Shown in pieces: positions 11,352-22,036 of a stretch of DNA of 64,000 nt (position 1 is the first letter of the stretch; every line of letters starts with the position of its first letter). Origin of the DNA: Styela clava (taxonomy: Eukaryota > Chordata > Ascidiacea > Stolidobranchia > Styelidae); the NCBI RefSeq assembly GCF_964204865.1, contig NC_135257.1, forward strand, positions 14,158,151-14,222,150, in the 5' to 3' direction. The notes under the pieces are model-generated. The model saw only the letters and a list, made by a program, of their open reading frames with translations, searched no databases and was not told the origin of the DNA. The translations under genes and the position numbers were made by a program.

Positions 11352-11834
11352 ATGTTGTGCCAAAACAGACTTTTTGTTATTTTTCGTACTAATGTATTTA
11401 ATAATAAGTGCAAGAAAAAATTTTCATCACAGATAGTATCTGGAAAACCATATGCTTCAGATGTTTTGACAGCGCATCTACGTCAAAGGAACTATCCACA
11501 TTGGACCTCTTATTTTGTAAAGCAAAATAGTGTTAAGAATGATCAATTTGGAAAATCTCATTTCAATTGGTCAGTTGATTCAGTAAACTACCATGTCTTA
11601 CGAACTGGATGCTGGCCATTTTTAAAATACCATTGTACAAAGCGTCCATATGAAGATCTCCGGTGGGATAATTGTTTTTTCGGGTTTTTAAAAGTCATCA
11701 ATTTTGGTATTCCCTGCTTTGCTTATGGAGTCGGCTCTTGGTTTCTAATCACTTTTGAAGAAAAGGTTAAAACAAAATATGGCAATGTAACTGTTTATTT
11801 TTTATATAAAGAAGATAAAGATGCTAGATATTGA
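11352..11834 (+). CDS. C15orf61: C15orf61 homologue (conserved protein of unknown function)
   Basis: A single uninterrupted 160-residue ORF, close to the length of the human protein. From about residue 35 it follows the vertebrate C15orf61 family: [48 protein letters not shown], then [18 protein letters not shown] and the C-terminal [17 protein letters not shown]. The N-terminus is basic and serine-containing; a mitochondrial or secretory presequence is possible but not shown. The segment around residues 112-132 is hydrophobic and may enter a membrane. Its biochemical function is not known to me. The ATG lies 2 nt after a strong acceptor-like pyrimidine-AG tract, suggesting trans-splicing or an unseen leader exon. 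TYW3 starts 90 bp downstream on the same strand. Confidence 0.93.
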   Translation: MLCQNRLFVIFRTNVFNNKCKKKFSSQIVSGKPYASDVLTAHLRQRNYPHWTSYFVKQNSVKNDQFGKSHFNWSVDSVNYHVLRTGCWPFLKYHCTKRPYEDLRWDNCFFGFLKVINFGIPCFAYGVGSWFLITFEEKVKTKYGNVTVYFLYKEDKDARY

Positions 11835-11904
11835 TATTGTTACTTACAGTTACCTTGTGAATACCTGAGGCATTCTGTCTATTGTGGATTTACCTCATCC
11901 ATTT

Positions 11905-11916
11905 TCATTACAACAG
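11905..11916 (+). promoter_or_regulatory. Probable trans-splice acceptor before TYW3
   Basis: Pyrimidine-rich sequence (CATCCATTTTCATTACAACAG) ends in AG at 11915-11916, eight bases before the TYW3 ATG and within the 90 bp gap after the C15orf61 homologue. No cis donor is evident in that gap. The position fits a spliced-leader acceptor of an operon's second gene. Inference only. Confidence 0.4.
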
Positions 11917-11924
11917 TGTAATCT

Positions 11925-13226
11925 ATGGCTGAGTTTTCACGATGGAAAGCAGCTGCACTTGCTAAAGCAGATTTAAGCAGGAAAGGAAGCATAGATTCTG
12001 CAATTGAAAACGTTGTACATTTTATTAATGGGCAGTCTGGTTATTTCACCACGAGCTCTTGCTCTGGAAGAATATTGCTATGTTCTGATGATGTGACTGG
12101 TGACAAAAAGAAGGATGAAAACAATGATGAACCTCGCACAAATAATACCAAGAAAGGTTGTCAATGGTATTTTGTATCCCATGAGATTGTAAACCCTGTG
12201 GATGTAATTGAACACTTAAAGAACATTCGAGGGCCGAGCAAACTAAAATTTGAACCATTTGTTATGCATGTGCAATGCAATAATATAGAAGCAGCCAGGT
12301 GTTTTCATCAAGCATCTGTAGCATCTGGATTTCGTAACTCTGGAATAAGCCTTGGAAAAGGAGGGAGAAAAATCATATCAGCTGTAAGAGGAACTGCTTG
12401 TTTGGAAGTGCCTCTAACGGATATTCAAGTGAGTTTATTATATTTAAGTTGAATACAAACTATGTATATTGGTCTGTATTTTGTTGAATATGCAACAATT
12501 TTGACAACAGTTAAACAATAAATCGAGATGCATTTTTTGCTTCTTGTTTTGGTCTTGTATGTGTTAGTTAAATTGTTGCTAATTGGCACAATCGGTATTT
12601 GGGAGGAGAAGGAGGATTTTTATTGATATGTATATTTTTCTAATTAGCTCGAACCATTTTGTAACTACTCATCAGGATACTGGTGATGATCAGTCCATTG
12701 TGAGCAGAGAAATTTGAATAGTGAGGTACATCTACCTTCAACAATAGCTATTGAAATTGTTATTGATGTTGTACTTATGGTTCAAATATTTCTCATTTTG
12801 CCTAATACCTAAAGGAGTAAAGGGTCACTGATAAACCATTGACAATTGGTTATATTATAATCCCATGCTGTTGAGGTATGTGACATTAAGTCTCAATAAT
12901 TTTTTGGTCATAATGACTAGAATCATTTTCATACTCTAATATTGGATATCTCTAATTGAAAATGTTGATTCAAGGAAACTAATCATTGGTTTGATTGCTT
13001 AATTTTATCTAGGTATTATATTTATATTTGAAAATATTACATATATAACATGCTGTGCAGTCTTATGCACAAAAATCTATTCATTCGTTTAATATTTCAG
13101 GGAAACCGAATAACTGATGATAAATATGTTGACTATATCATAGAAACCGCAAATAGAAAACTCCACCGGAACTTCGAAATGATCAAAGTTTTTGAAAGTG
13201 AATTGAAAAAGACTCTTCCAAGTTAA
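11925..13226 (+). CDS. TYW3: tRNA wybutosine-synthesizing protein 3
   Basis: Two exons, 11925-12428 and 13101-13226 (phase 0, CAA|GTGAGT donor), encode 209 residues. TYW3 is the AdoMet-dependent methyltransferase that methylates N4 of yW-86 to yW-72 in wybutosine formation at position 37 of tRNA-Phe. Family landmarks: FSRWKAAALAKADLSRKGS, FTTSSCSGRILL, WYFVSHEIV, LKFEPFVMHVQC, SGFRNSGISLGKGGRKII, AVRGTACLEVPL, and exon 2 ITDDKYVDYIIETANRKLHRN. The acidic tail of vertebrate TYW3 is missing; the protein stops shortly after the conserved domain. The intron is 672 bp. The gene probably shares a primary transcript with the preceding C15orf61 homologue. Confidence 0.95.
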
Positions 13227-13452
13227 AATTTTGGCAAAAAAAGTCTTTTATGAAGATGAGAAGCCTTGGATGGTACTGAAGGTTTTGAAGATGCTGATGA
13301 ATGAGAGGCAAACTGAAGAATGTTGCTTAGACACTTCTGATGTTGTGCATCATGCGCAAATCATTTGGCTACACATAATCTTCATTTGGTATCCGACATG
13401 CAACATTAATATTAATGGCAAAATATTGAATTCTATTTTCATCATTCAATGC

Positions 13453-14332
13453 CAAGGGTCACCAAACTACAGCCCACAGGCTGAAACCGACCAGTGGCGC
13501 CCTTCCAACTAGACCGCGATAACAGGAACAAAGTTTTGTCCGAATTTTTTTTCTATGAGATGTTTCCCTTAGAATCGATTTCCTTGTTTATTTCGTAACA
13601 TTGAGCAATCAGCAGGATGCAAAAAACGACTTAACAATAAGCCTTTTCGCATCAACTCAGACAGATTTTCAGTCGTAGTTGTGAACAATACCTCGTTTTT
13701 GCAATTTTGAATGCAATTCGTTAGTTTTTGGCTGTGTTTTGGAAATTTAAGTATGAATCAAATATGTCAATCATCATTTTGTCTTCTTAGGAGTTGTATT
13801 ATGGTTGCAGTGATCCAAAATTATTCTAAGAATAGCTGTGATGGAATAGGCTTAAATTCTCTACGGGTACGCAACATTTTTTGCGAAGAATGTACGCTCC
13901 GGCGCGTGCTTTCGGCGAAACTGTTACTGTGTACGTTTCTTGTGCCAAAATGAACGTATACGTGCATTTTGCGCTAATAGTACTGTAATCTCTCGTGTAC
14001 TTCTCCGAATTTCACAAGTCACATTAACTTTTGTACTGCTTGCATGCTGCTATGCATGCCAGCGATGTTTTGCTAACAGCTAACTTCAGGATAGTTTTCA
14101 AGATCTAGACATCTTGTATATTTGTTTTGCTATGATTTTCTCAATCTATATTCTGCGATATAGAATTTGATATTCAAATCTTCAGAAATGTAGAATTCAT
14201 ATTGTTGGATAAATTGAATGGATTTCCCAACTTTTGTAAATTTATTGTATTGCATTGACAAAAATATTTGTCCGGCCCGTTTCAACACAGTTTCATACCT
14301 GGCCCATAGTCAAAAAAGTTTGGTTACTATGT
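13453..14332. mobile_element. Decayed hAT-like element, same family as 5.7 kb copy
   Basis: The left edge CAAGGGTCACCAAACTA and right edge AAGTTTGGTTACTATG are eroded versions of the CAGGGGTCACCAAACT ends seen at 5708-7109. The interior matches that element in inverted orientation: 13870-14005 corresponds to 6740-6870. It also matches 9897-10240. No coding capacity. The ORF at 13711-13953 is repeat sequence. Confidence 0.65.
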
Positions 14333-14910
14333 ATGACATAGGCCAAATTGATTGTTTTTGCATCCCAACAGGCAATAGCAAAGTATATTATATCTAAAAG
14401 CAATATATTTTTCATTTCACTTGATTGAAATTTTATTAACCCAAGTAAAAAGGCAATTACGACAAAAATATTGCATACATACATTTACCGAAAATTTTTT
14501 TGAAACATGTTCCTGGCTATGAAATATATGGGTGCAAACGACCCCTGAGGAGGGTTGCATCATTGATGACTAGGTATCAATGGTTGCATGCTTTAGTGGG
14601 TTTTAAAATGTTAGTTATAAGTTCTGTTTTATAATGAACTCTGTAAATACAGTTTCTTTGGTTTCGAAAAATATCTGTCTTAAATTGACACTCCTTTCAC
14701 GAATTAAAATATCAAATATAACTTGCGCGGCGATCGTCTAGATGTCTAAAACAAGAACCGGTGCGCTGATATAACACTGAAAGAATGGAACCACCATAAA
14801 ATCAACATTGGTTGCATGGCTACGATGGTTCAAATGTTGGTGCGTACCAATGTAACAGAGGTGAAAAGAAATGGATACAAGTATCCGCGTAAGTACGAAG
14901 GTGGGATGAA

Positions 14911-15415
14911 CGTAGATCCAGTGGCGTAGCATCCACGGTCGCGGGAGGGCCCACAGCGAAAAGGGGCCCAAGCGGTTAGAATTTAGATATTTAAGCCGCA
15001 AAACTAAAAGCTGCATTGCAAAACCAGTAATACACATCTTATAATGTTGCTGTTAGTTCTGCTCAAATCGTTTTGTTACGTAACAATGCCTGGGAGTCGT
15101 CGATTTTCGGCGTCTTGTGGTTTGATCGCACCGGCAAAATTACGAAGGCTGTCAAAATTATGTCGAAAGCGAAACCTCTCAGTGGCGCACAGAAACACAG
15201 AAAAAGGGCAGAAGAGGAAGCACTTATGAAAAAAAGTGACCAAGATAAACGGCAAATTTTAGGTTACCATTGCCTTTTAATAGCGACATGTTAGGCTTTT
15301 TGACGAAATAAAAAAAAGGGTTGTTTTAGCTTATGTCCAAGAGTTTTTAGGATTATTCCCACGAAATATTTTTGCGGGGGGGGCACGAGAGTCTTGCTAT
15401 GCCACTGCGTAGATC
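14911..15415 (+). mobile_element. hAT transposon remnant with perfect target duplication
   Basis: The element spans 14919-15407, from CAGTGGCGTAGCATCC to GCTATGCCACTG, flanked by the identical 8-mer CGTAGATC at 14911-14918 and 15408-15415. It keeps the start of a hAT transposase on the plus strand: about 15160-15280 encodes MSKAKPLSGAQKHRKRAEEE, resembling the lysine-rich 'KPLSGAQKRKRKAEEE' N-terminus of hAT (ZMYM-like) transposases. The rest of the gene has been deleted. The subterminal GGAGGGCCC/GGGGGGGCACGAG runs are G-rich. Confidence 0.85.
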
Positions 15416-15779
15416 CGAATGTCCATGGTTGTTACCTTCATTGGCGCAAAGTTACGGATAATGTACGTAGGACCATAGACGCTGTCATCACTGAGTGATG
15501 GTTATTATTTTCCGTGCTGTCATATATTCCGGCTCAACCCAGAACAAAGATGCTTCTTTATATTAGTATATTCAGTTACAAGTGGAATTCGTTTTTATTG
15601 TGCTTCGAGTATATTCTGAGGCATTCACTCGTTAATAATGTGATTATAAGTTCGCCAACTGGGCAGAGGGGACACGCGAAAACTTCCGGTAATGTTCAGT
15701 ATCAATTGTTTGAAATAAATACTTATGTTGATATGTCACCTCGTATAGCCTACTATGTATTATCGATTAAGTTGGTGCC

Positions 15780-16056
15780 TGCTCGCTGGGATTTCAGGTG
15801 TGCCTTATCGTGCTTGTCCCGAACCTCTAATTACTATGCGTGGGTTCGAATGCCATGCGGGGATAGTTATGTGGAAGACGAGAATGGTAACCGGAAGAGA
15901 GGCGGTGGTGGTTCACCATATGGTTAAGCCGCCTTTTTGCCTTTCCTCTCCCCCGGGATAAATATGTAAATCCCATTGTTTTGTGACTCAGGACGTAAAA
16001 TTTTCAACGAAAAATGAGGACGAATCCTCCAAAAGGAGGACGTATGGTCACCCTAA
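15780..16056. repeat. Possible tRNA-derived SINE and hAT-like end
   Basis: GGTTCGAATGCC at 15843-15854 resembles a Pol III B box, but no convincing A box or tRNA fold was found. Downstream, GAGGACGTATGGTCACCCT (about 16037-16055) resembles hAT ends of the 'AGGGTGACCATACGTCC' kind. The ORFs at 15514-15961 run through this stretch and show no family features. Weak call. Confidence 0.3.
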
Positions 16057-16221
16057 CAAAACTGGGAATATGTTAAGATTCGCTGATCCAGACAGGTTCC
16101 GAATGAAGTGTTTTGCCTGTGACGTCATAATGCATATTTAAATTGAACTTAAAATTAAACTGACATTCAAATTCATTACTTTGTTCAGGAAGTCGTATCA
16201 AACGTCAAACCTTGATCAAAA

Positions 16222-19200
16222 ATGGGAGAAAATTCCGAAACAAGAGGAGAGAATAAACGAGGCGACAAGGTAAATTGTTACTTCGAATGGGATAGATGGC
16301 AAATAAGCGTTACACTCAATCACGTTAAAATAACCAGAGCTCAGGTTTTTACTAAGTGTGAATATCTAGAAATTCAAAAATAAAAAAATTCCAAATTGTT
16401 TTTTGCGTTTTCCTCAAAACTCCAAATTGTGACTTAGGCCTGTTCTGTTCTCATCCGGCGATATTTGAATTTTTTGTGTTGAAACAATTTTATTCATAAT
16501 TTTCAGACCTTTTTTATATTGCGCAAATTTCCATCAGATATACTCATCAAGCTGGTGTAAATACCGGATATACAACATACGTAAAATTAGCCTAATTAAA
16601 TGGGAAATACATAAATTTAAACTACGTTAAATGCATCGAGTACGCAAATATATTATATATATATTAATCCTCATTACAGAAATGGAAGCATTTCAAAAGC
16701 TTTGTGAAGATCTTCTTCTGTTTGACATGCATTTTTCCGAAAGTAAGTTCGTTTTTACGAGATATGAATACTATTGAACTTTATTGATTTATAAGCAAAG
16801 AAAACTACATTAAACATAGCTATGTTAATTGCTCTATAGTAACACTTATGTCCTCTAATGCAGGGCTTCCCAAACTATATTAAAATTTTTCCCGGCCCTT
16901 GTCCACGTTAAATAATGCCAAAGAGTTCGAATTATTCATTTTTGTTGTTTTATTGGCACAGCTAACTCTCAACTTTAACATGTCTACTCAATAACAAAAA
17001 CAAGCACATATTTATTCAGATTAACGTTTCTCAATTATTCAGTGTAATAGGTACGAATGCTTTTTTCTGCATAGCAAGGCCCAATGTATGTTTGTTTATA
17101 CAGGCCTAAATGATGAATTACGATGTCTGGCTACCGACGGCATGGTCCTTATCTCCAATTGTTCACTCTTATTGATCAAACTTAGCATAAGGCAGCATTT
17201 TGTGCGACGCCAAATTATGAGGGAAAAAAACTCATGGCGCACCTACACGAAAAATATACTGCCTCAAAACAAAACACAATTTTGTCATCGTTAATATGTA
17301 CTAAATGTCTTTTGAGGTTTTTAATCATGTAGGCCCGAGGAATAAAGGCAAAAAATTAACGTTTCTTTTTTTTTTTTATCTCTGCCTGTTTTTTCTTTAA
17401 AATGCTAAAGAACGGCAAAAGGACTTTGATTCATAACTAGGAATTTGTTTAAAAAGAATTGTTCTAAAACAAATGTTTTAAATCAAGTTTTGCCTGTTTT
17501 GTTCAAAATGGCTGTACTATTTGCTTTTTTGTATCAAATAGTTTGAAGTAAAATGAATGTAAAAACTTGCCAAGCGCTTCTTATATGCAATAAATCTTTC
17601 AAAACGCCACAAATATCGATAGAGGACCTGAAGCTGTAGTTCAGTGGTTGGCGCAGTAAGACGCAACCGATAAGCCCTTCACCTTCCAGGGCCGCGGTCC
17701 CTAGTTTGGGAAGCCCTGCTCTAATGAACTATATATTTTATTCATTCAGAAATCCAAAACAAGAAGACGTGGTGATGAATCAGTTGGTGAGAGAATTACT
17801 GCTAATATTTAGGAGGTTACATTGTCGTCAATCAATATCACAAAACTTGGAAATATTTATGTTGCCTTATATAAATATGAAAGTTTAATATTTTTATTTC
17901 ATTTGTGTGTGTGTAATATGAAAGTATATGGCGATTTTGACAATTTAAGATTTTTGCGCCATGCAATTTTTTCGTCATTACTTTTTTAATTTTATTCAAT
18001 TACAGATTGCGCGATCTTGACTGGGGAACATTTCCGTGAAAACGTCGAAAATGAGATCGCAAAATGTGAGTGTGAAGTATAAACAAATCGACGCATGAAA
18101 TCCAAATTGGGCTAAGTCCATTTTTCTAGTTTTGAGAAAAACGCAAAAAACGTTTTTTTTTTGTTCCTTTTTTTTATTTCTCTAATACCTTACATCGACG
18201 ATGTCTAGTTTTTATGGTCTACCAAAGTTACAATGAAGGCCATATTTAGATGGTATAAAAAAATTTGTGCTCTGCCCCAATTTTTTTTTGGGGGGGGGGG
18301 GGTTTGGACTTAACCCTTTTTGGCTCTAAATTTTCTGGACCAGAAACAATTTTATTGGACTTAGGGCCCCTTTATTTGGTTATTATAGAGTCTGGTATGG
18401 ACTTAGCGCTTGGTATTATATTTTTTTAGAGGAGCTATGTCCAAAAAACGGACTTAGCCCCAACTTACAATGCAGTTATCCAGAGATAAGTCCACTATAG
18501 TAGACACAGCTCATTTTAGTTCTCAAATGTTCTAAAAAAGGCAGGGTTATGTCCATAGCTGTCTTGAGATCTAGAGCACCTAGAGATAAGGCAAATAGAC
18601 CAAAATATAGAGCTAAGTCCAGGAAAATCAGCAATTGAAAAATGTCATTTTTTGGAAAAGTGGACTTAGCACTGTTTGGTTTTGAGGTGTCGAAATGTTT
18701 TGTAATAAGCGTAGTGATGGGGCTACGTACATAATGACAACCTAAAATACCAGAATAGAATATTTCAAACAAGTGCCGTAAAGATGTTATGATAGACTAA
18801 TTGTTTTAAAACCGGGACATTCCTATTTCAACGGTGATCTCAGATATGGTTGTCGGTTTTTGTTGTTAGTACGTGGAGTGAGTCGGGTAGGAATTAAAAA
18901 CTCAATGTTCACGCCCAAGCTATAGCTGTATAGACTCAGAGATGACATAAATGAATGAAGAAAAGTCATTTCGCACTAAAAGCTATTCTACTTTCCTTCA
19001 ATTAAAATCAAAAGCGTTTATTTTATAACCAGGTACGTTGAAGACTGTTGTGGTGGATCCAAACATTGAGGATAAAAAATCAGTTCACAGCATAGGTAAT
19101 GATAATACATTATAGGAAGTATATATATGTTATTATGTTTAATTCAGGCACTTTTACACGTGGTAACCATAAAGGAATATGATACTTACGAAAAATGACA

Positions 19201-21131
19201 TTAAAAAATATATTGCCCATATTTCCAATTTTGCTTATATTTAACTAAAATATACAGTATTATAACAATTATTTCGAACTCGATTGTTCAAAAAAATATG
19301 TTTTTAACCTTCGCGATAACGGTCAGTAACAAAAATGCGAAAGACTTTCTAATAGAAAATAATGGATCCAAGTGCCTATAAATAATGAAACTGTGTTTAC
19401 TGCATTTTAGAATCAGTTGCGAAGCCACCAGCAGGCCCAGTATCAAAAATGCTCCAGGGAGGAGGTTTGATAATAACATTTTTACCGAAATAAAAAATAA
19501 TCGTAAATCGGAAAACTTACGCAGTTCATATCAGTAGATTCTCATCCACCGATGTTAGTAAATTACGATTTTGTTAATTGGTCTTTGACTCCAATGCGCT
19601 CCATTTTGACAAGATTGTTACAAATTTTTCTGATGCATTCTAAAATTAATTACAGGTGATTTTCTTGTGGACCTTGAAGCTCAGAATTTAGTACAAGCTG
19701 GTAAGTTTTTAAATTGATTTGCGCATTCTATTTTTCATTATATATATATATTATATTGTAATGTTGGATGTTAGCTTCTCACTTGGCGACCCTGATCAAG
19801 ATTTTGCAACGAAAGATATGTTGGCAACGCATAATCTGCGATATTCACATAACAAAACATTAATGATCGAATAGGTAGATACGTAAGGTCTAATGATTAA
19901 TAGGCCATCATAATGTTAGGAAAATACCATAGAAGTGTGATTTAGAACACTGATCATATTAATCACTCTCTCTACGTCAGCAGAATTTAAAGGGTTGTAC
20001 CGAATGCAACATTAAAATGTTCGGAATTATAAAAACCAGCACTAGTTGAGGTGAAACATCGAGCCGCGAATAAAAGGCTTAAAATAGCGACTTTTTCATT
20101 AGCCCAAAATCAATTTTGCAAAACGATTCTTAGGTCTATTTCCTGTTCAATGATTTAGTGTGCCAGAAATTGGGACAATTATTTTTTTTTAAATTACTTT
20201 TGCATTCGTAGCTTTATACAAGGCCAAAGAAGATTTAATTCGGACCGCTGATGGAGACGGAAAAGGTAAATATTTTAATACAATCAAAAACATCTGAAAT
20301 GAATATATTTATTTTATAAGGTTAAATGATTTAAAATTGTCTTGCGTATGAAGTGACGAAAAGGTCAATTAATGCTTTTACTTTTTCTAGAAGTGTTATT
20401 ACAACAAAAAGCTAAAGTCATTGTGGACGAAGGTGATTGTATTGCATGTTAGATATGATATTTCAGGATTCTAAGTATCACGTTTGAACAAATTTATTTT
20501 TGCCAAGGGCCGCATTCAGAATTTTTTTTTTTTGCAGAGGGTCAAATTTAGTGGATGAGACTGTTGAACTAAAGCTGAAAAAAAATTAATATTTTTGTAA
20601 CAGTTCATATTTAAGATATTTTGAATAAAGTTTAAAAATAAATCGAAGATGTGTAGTTGTGAGAAAGAACGTTCTCCTAAAGCATGAGCCACACAGAATA
20701 CTTTAGCGTGCCACATGCGACCCGTCGGCCATATTTTCCCCATCTCCGACCTAAATAGTAAGGTTAGCAGCCTTGGTAATTCTTCTCGAAACAATTGATT
20801 TGCCAACAGATCTATGGTACTAGAAGTTCAAACCCAATTTCAATTAATTATTAGTAAATTTTTTTTTTTAACGGGAATGATTTTGCCTTAAGTAAGGCCT
20901 CACACTCACTGACATTTCTTTTTCTGCTCACAGCAATTTACGTGGCCATGAACATTCTCATGAAAGATCCTGTTGTGAAGCAGTCAGGTATGTTCACCTA
21001 AGATTTACATTAACTCAATGGATTTGATTTCAAAGATTTGACCGAGGTCACCAATTTCCTATAAGTCCCTATCCTTATTGTATTAAAAAATAATCCCTTT
21101 ATATTTTTCAGATATTGGAGATGGAAAATGA
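16222..21131 (+). CDS. Putative AKAP-like small protein, 11 exons
   Basis: Exons: 16222-16269, 16680-16742, 17750-17786, 18006-18065, 19033-19095, 19411-19464, 19656-19700, 20212-20265, 20391-20432, 20934-20987, 21112-21131. The joined frame is open for 179 residues and ends TGA, with GT-AG at every join. From exon 3 on, every intron is phase 1, so exons 4-10 are symmetric. The N-terminus (MGENSETRGE, then a basic region and FVKIFFCLTCIFPKK at 24-38) looks membrane-directed, perhaps by Gly2 and Cys30/Cys33. Residues 117-128 (AQNLVQAALYKA) fit the RII-binding helix consensus of A-kinase anchoring proteins exactly; 153-164 (VDEAIYVAMNIL) fits nearly. I do not recognise a named orthologue, so the role as a PKA anchor is inference. 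The gene model is stronger than the function. A hAT-like element sits in intron 2. Confidence 0.7.
16330..16466. repeat. End fragment of the GACTTAGG/CATCCGG foldback family
   Basis: This segment in intron 1 is the reverse complement of 38045-38175, almost base for base. It contains CAGAGCTCAGGTTTTTACTA, ATATCTAGAAATTCAAAAAT and the terminal GACTTAGGCCTGTTCTGTTC followed by TCATCCGGCGATAT. Only one end of the element is present. Confidence 0.8.
16853..17726. mobile_element. 858 bp hAT-like element inside intron 2
   Basis: Element 16861-17718 has ends CAGGGCTTCCCAAACTA and TAGTTTGGGAAGCCCTG, a perfect 17 bp inverted repeat. The identical 8-mer CTCTAATG flanks it at 16853-16860 and 17719-17726. 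No transposase. Near the right end, about 17637-17704, lies a tRNA-like stretch (TAGTTCAGTGGTTGGCGC, then CCAGGGCCGCGGTCC). The right target duplication is 24 bp upstream of exon 3 of the host gene, so the insertion falls close to that acceptor. Confidence 0.9.
18105..18700. repeat. Region dense in GGACTTAG/CTAAGTCC motifs (intron)
   Basis: About ten exact or one-off copies of GGACTTAG or its complement occur in under 600 bp on both strands, for example near 18111, 18304, 18356, 18398, 18440, 18485, 18611 and 18661. The run starts with TTTTGAGAAAAACGCAAAAA, also found near the end of the element at 38041-38690, so this is probably another member of that family. A poly-T/poly-G tract lies at 18282-18304. 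The minus ORF at 18476-18772 is within the repeat. Confidence 0.6.
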
Positions 21132-21165
21132 ATGGGCGTATTTTATTATTTATTTGTTTTTTATT

Positions 21166-21188
21166 AATAAAATTCACAAAAAAATAAA
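21166..21188 (+). promoter_or_regulatory. Poly(A) signals after the 11-exon gene
   Basis: Two AATAAA hexamers at 21166-21171 and 21183-21188, 35-57 bp after the TGA. They support the proposed last exon, which is only 20 bp of coding sequence. Confidence 0.6.
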
Positions 21189-21189
21189 C

Positions 21190-22036
21190 TTTGGTATTAT
21201 CTACGAATTGTACTTACCTGATGGGGAATCAAACATTACATTGTATAATACAGTTAATACTTAAACTTAGGTATATCAGAGACTTTTTAACGGATGCAGT
21301 TCTGAGTTATGTTCGATTGTAGTACTTAATATCGATGATACATCTCAAAATTTCCATCTTCCATTTCGAGTCATGGGAACATTTCTATGGGACCACTCTA
21401 ACATCTTTTTAAGTAACAATAATTTCATATACACTATTATTCTATAATGAAAATAAAACATTTCTGTGTTTAGTCTATGGTTGGCCCAAAATGGTAGCTA
21501 CACGTGGCGTGAAGAAAGTACCTCACAACTCGAGGTTGACAATAATTTCGCATATTCTTTTGAATAGACTAGGTATATATTTACGGACTGGGATATTCTT
21601 GTTTTTCGGTTGACGAAACAATAGATCATTCTCTCTTTTTGCTACGGGTTGAAAACTAAATATTCTATCATTCAATTAAGGCATAAATAGCTCTTTCATG
21701 AAATACTAGGAACGAACCTCAATTTATTCTTTTATAATAGTTTGTCATTTTCATTATTTTTTCTTCATGTAAACCCGTATGCGATTTTTATATCTGATAA
21801 ACGCCTAATCCCACTTGAATATTTTGCGCGTTCATTTGTCTCTTACTTTTGCTTGGGATTAAATGATATTGTATAAGGGCAGAGTGGAATTTTTATATGA
21901 AGACAAGCGTGGTCGAAATAAACGTATAAAAAAATTCGACTCCGGCTTCAGGCTTTTCACAGTCAGAAATTCCGACTCCGACTCGACCCCCGGGAGTTCG
22001 TTATTTCTTAATTGTCGACCGTGGGGCTCTGGAACT
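21190..22036. other. Intergenic between AKAP-like gene and ZNHIT1
   Basis: No exon recognised. An open frame from 21863 continues into ZNHIT1 exon 1, but its translation up to residue 58 includes a CTCCGACTCCGACTC-type simple repeat and has no ZNHIT1 homology, so I start the gene later. Confidence 0.45.

Noticed and set aside
15780..15860. Candidate tRNA gene (GGTTCGAATGCC)
   Set aside because: No A box, acceptor stem or cloverleaf could be formed by eye; kept only as a weak SINE-like repeat.
15514..15927. 137-codon ORF
   Set aside because: Runs through SINE/hAT-like repeat sequence; no conserved domain and a low-complexity Gly-rich end.
21863..22036. N-terminal extension of ZNHIT1
   Set aside because: Contains simple-repeat-derived residues and lies beyond the family's usual N-terminus.
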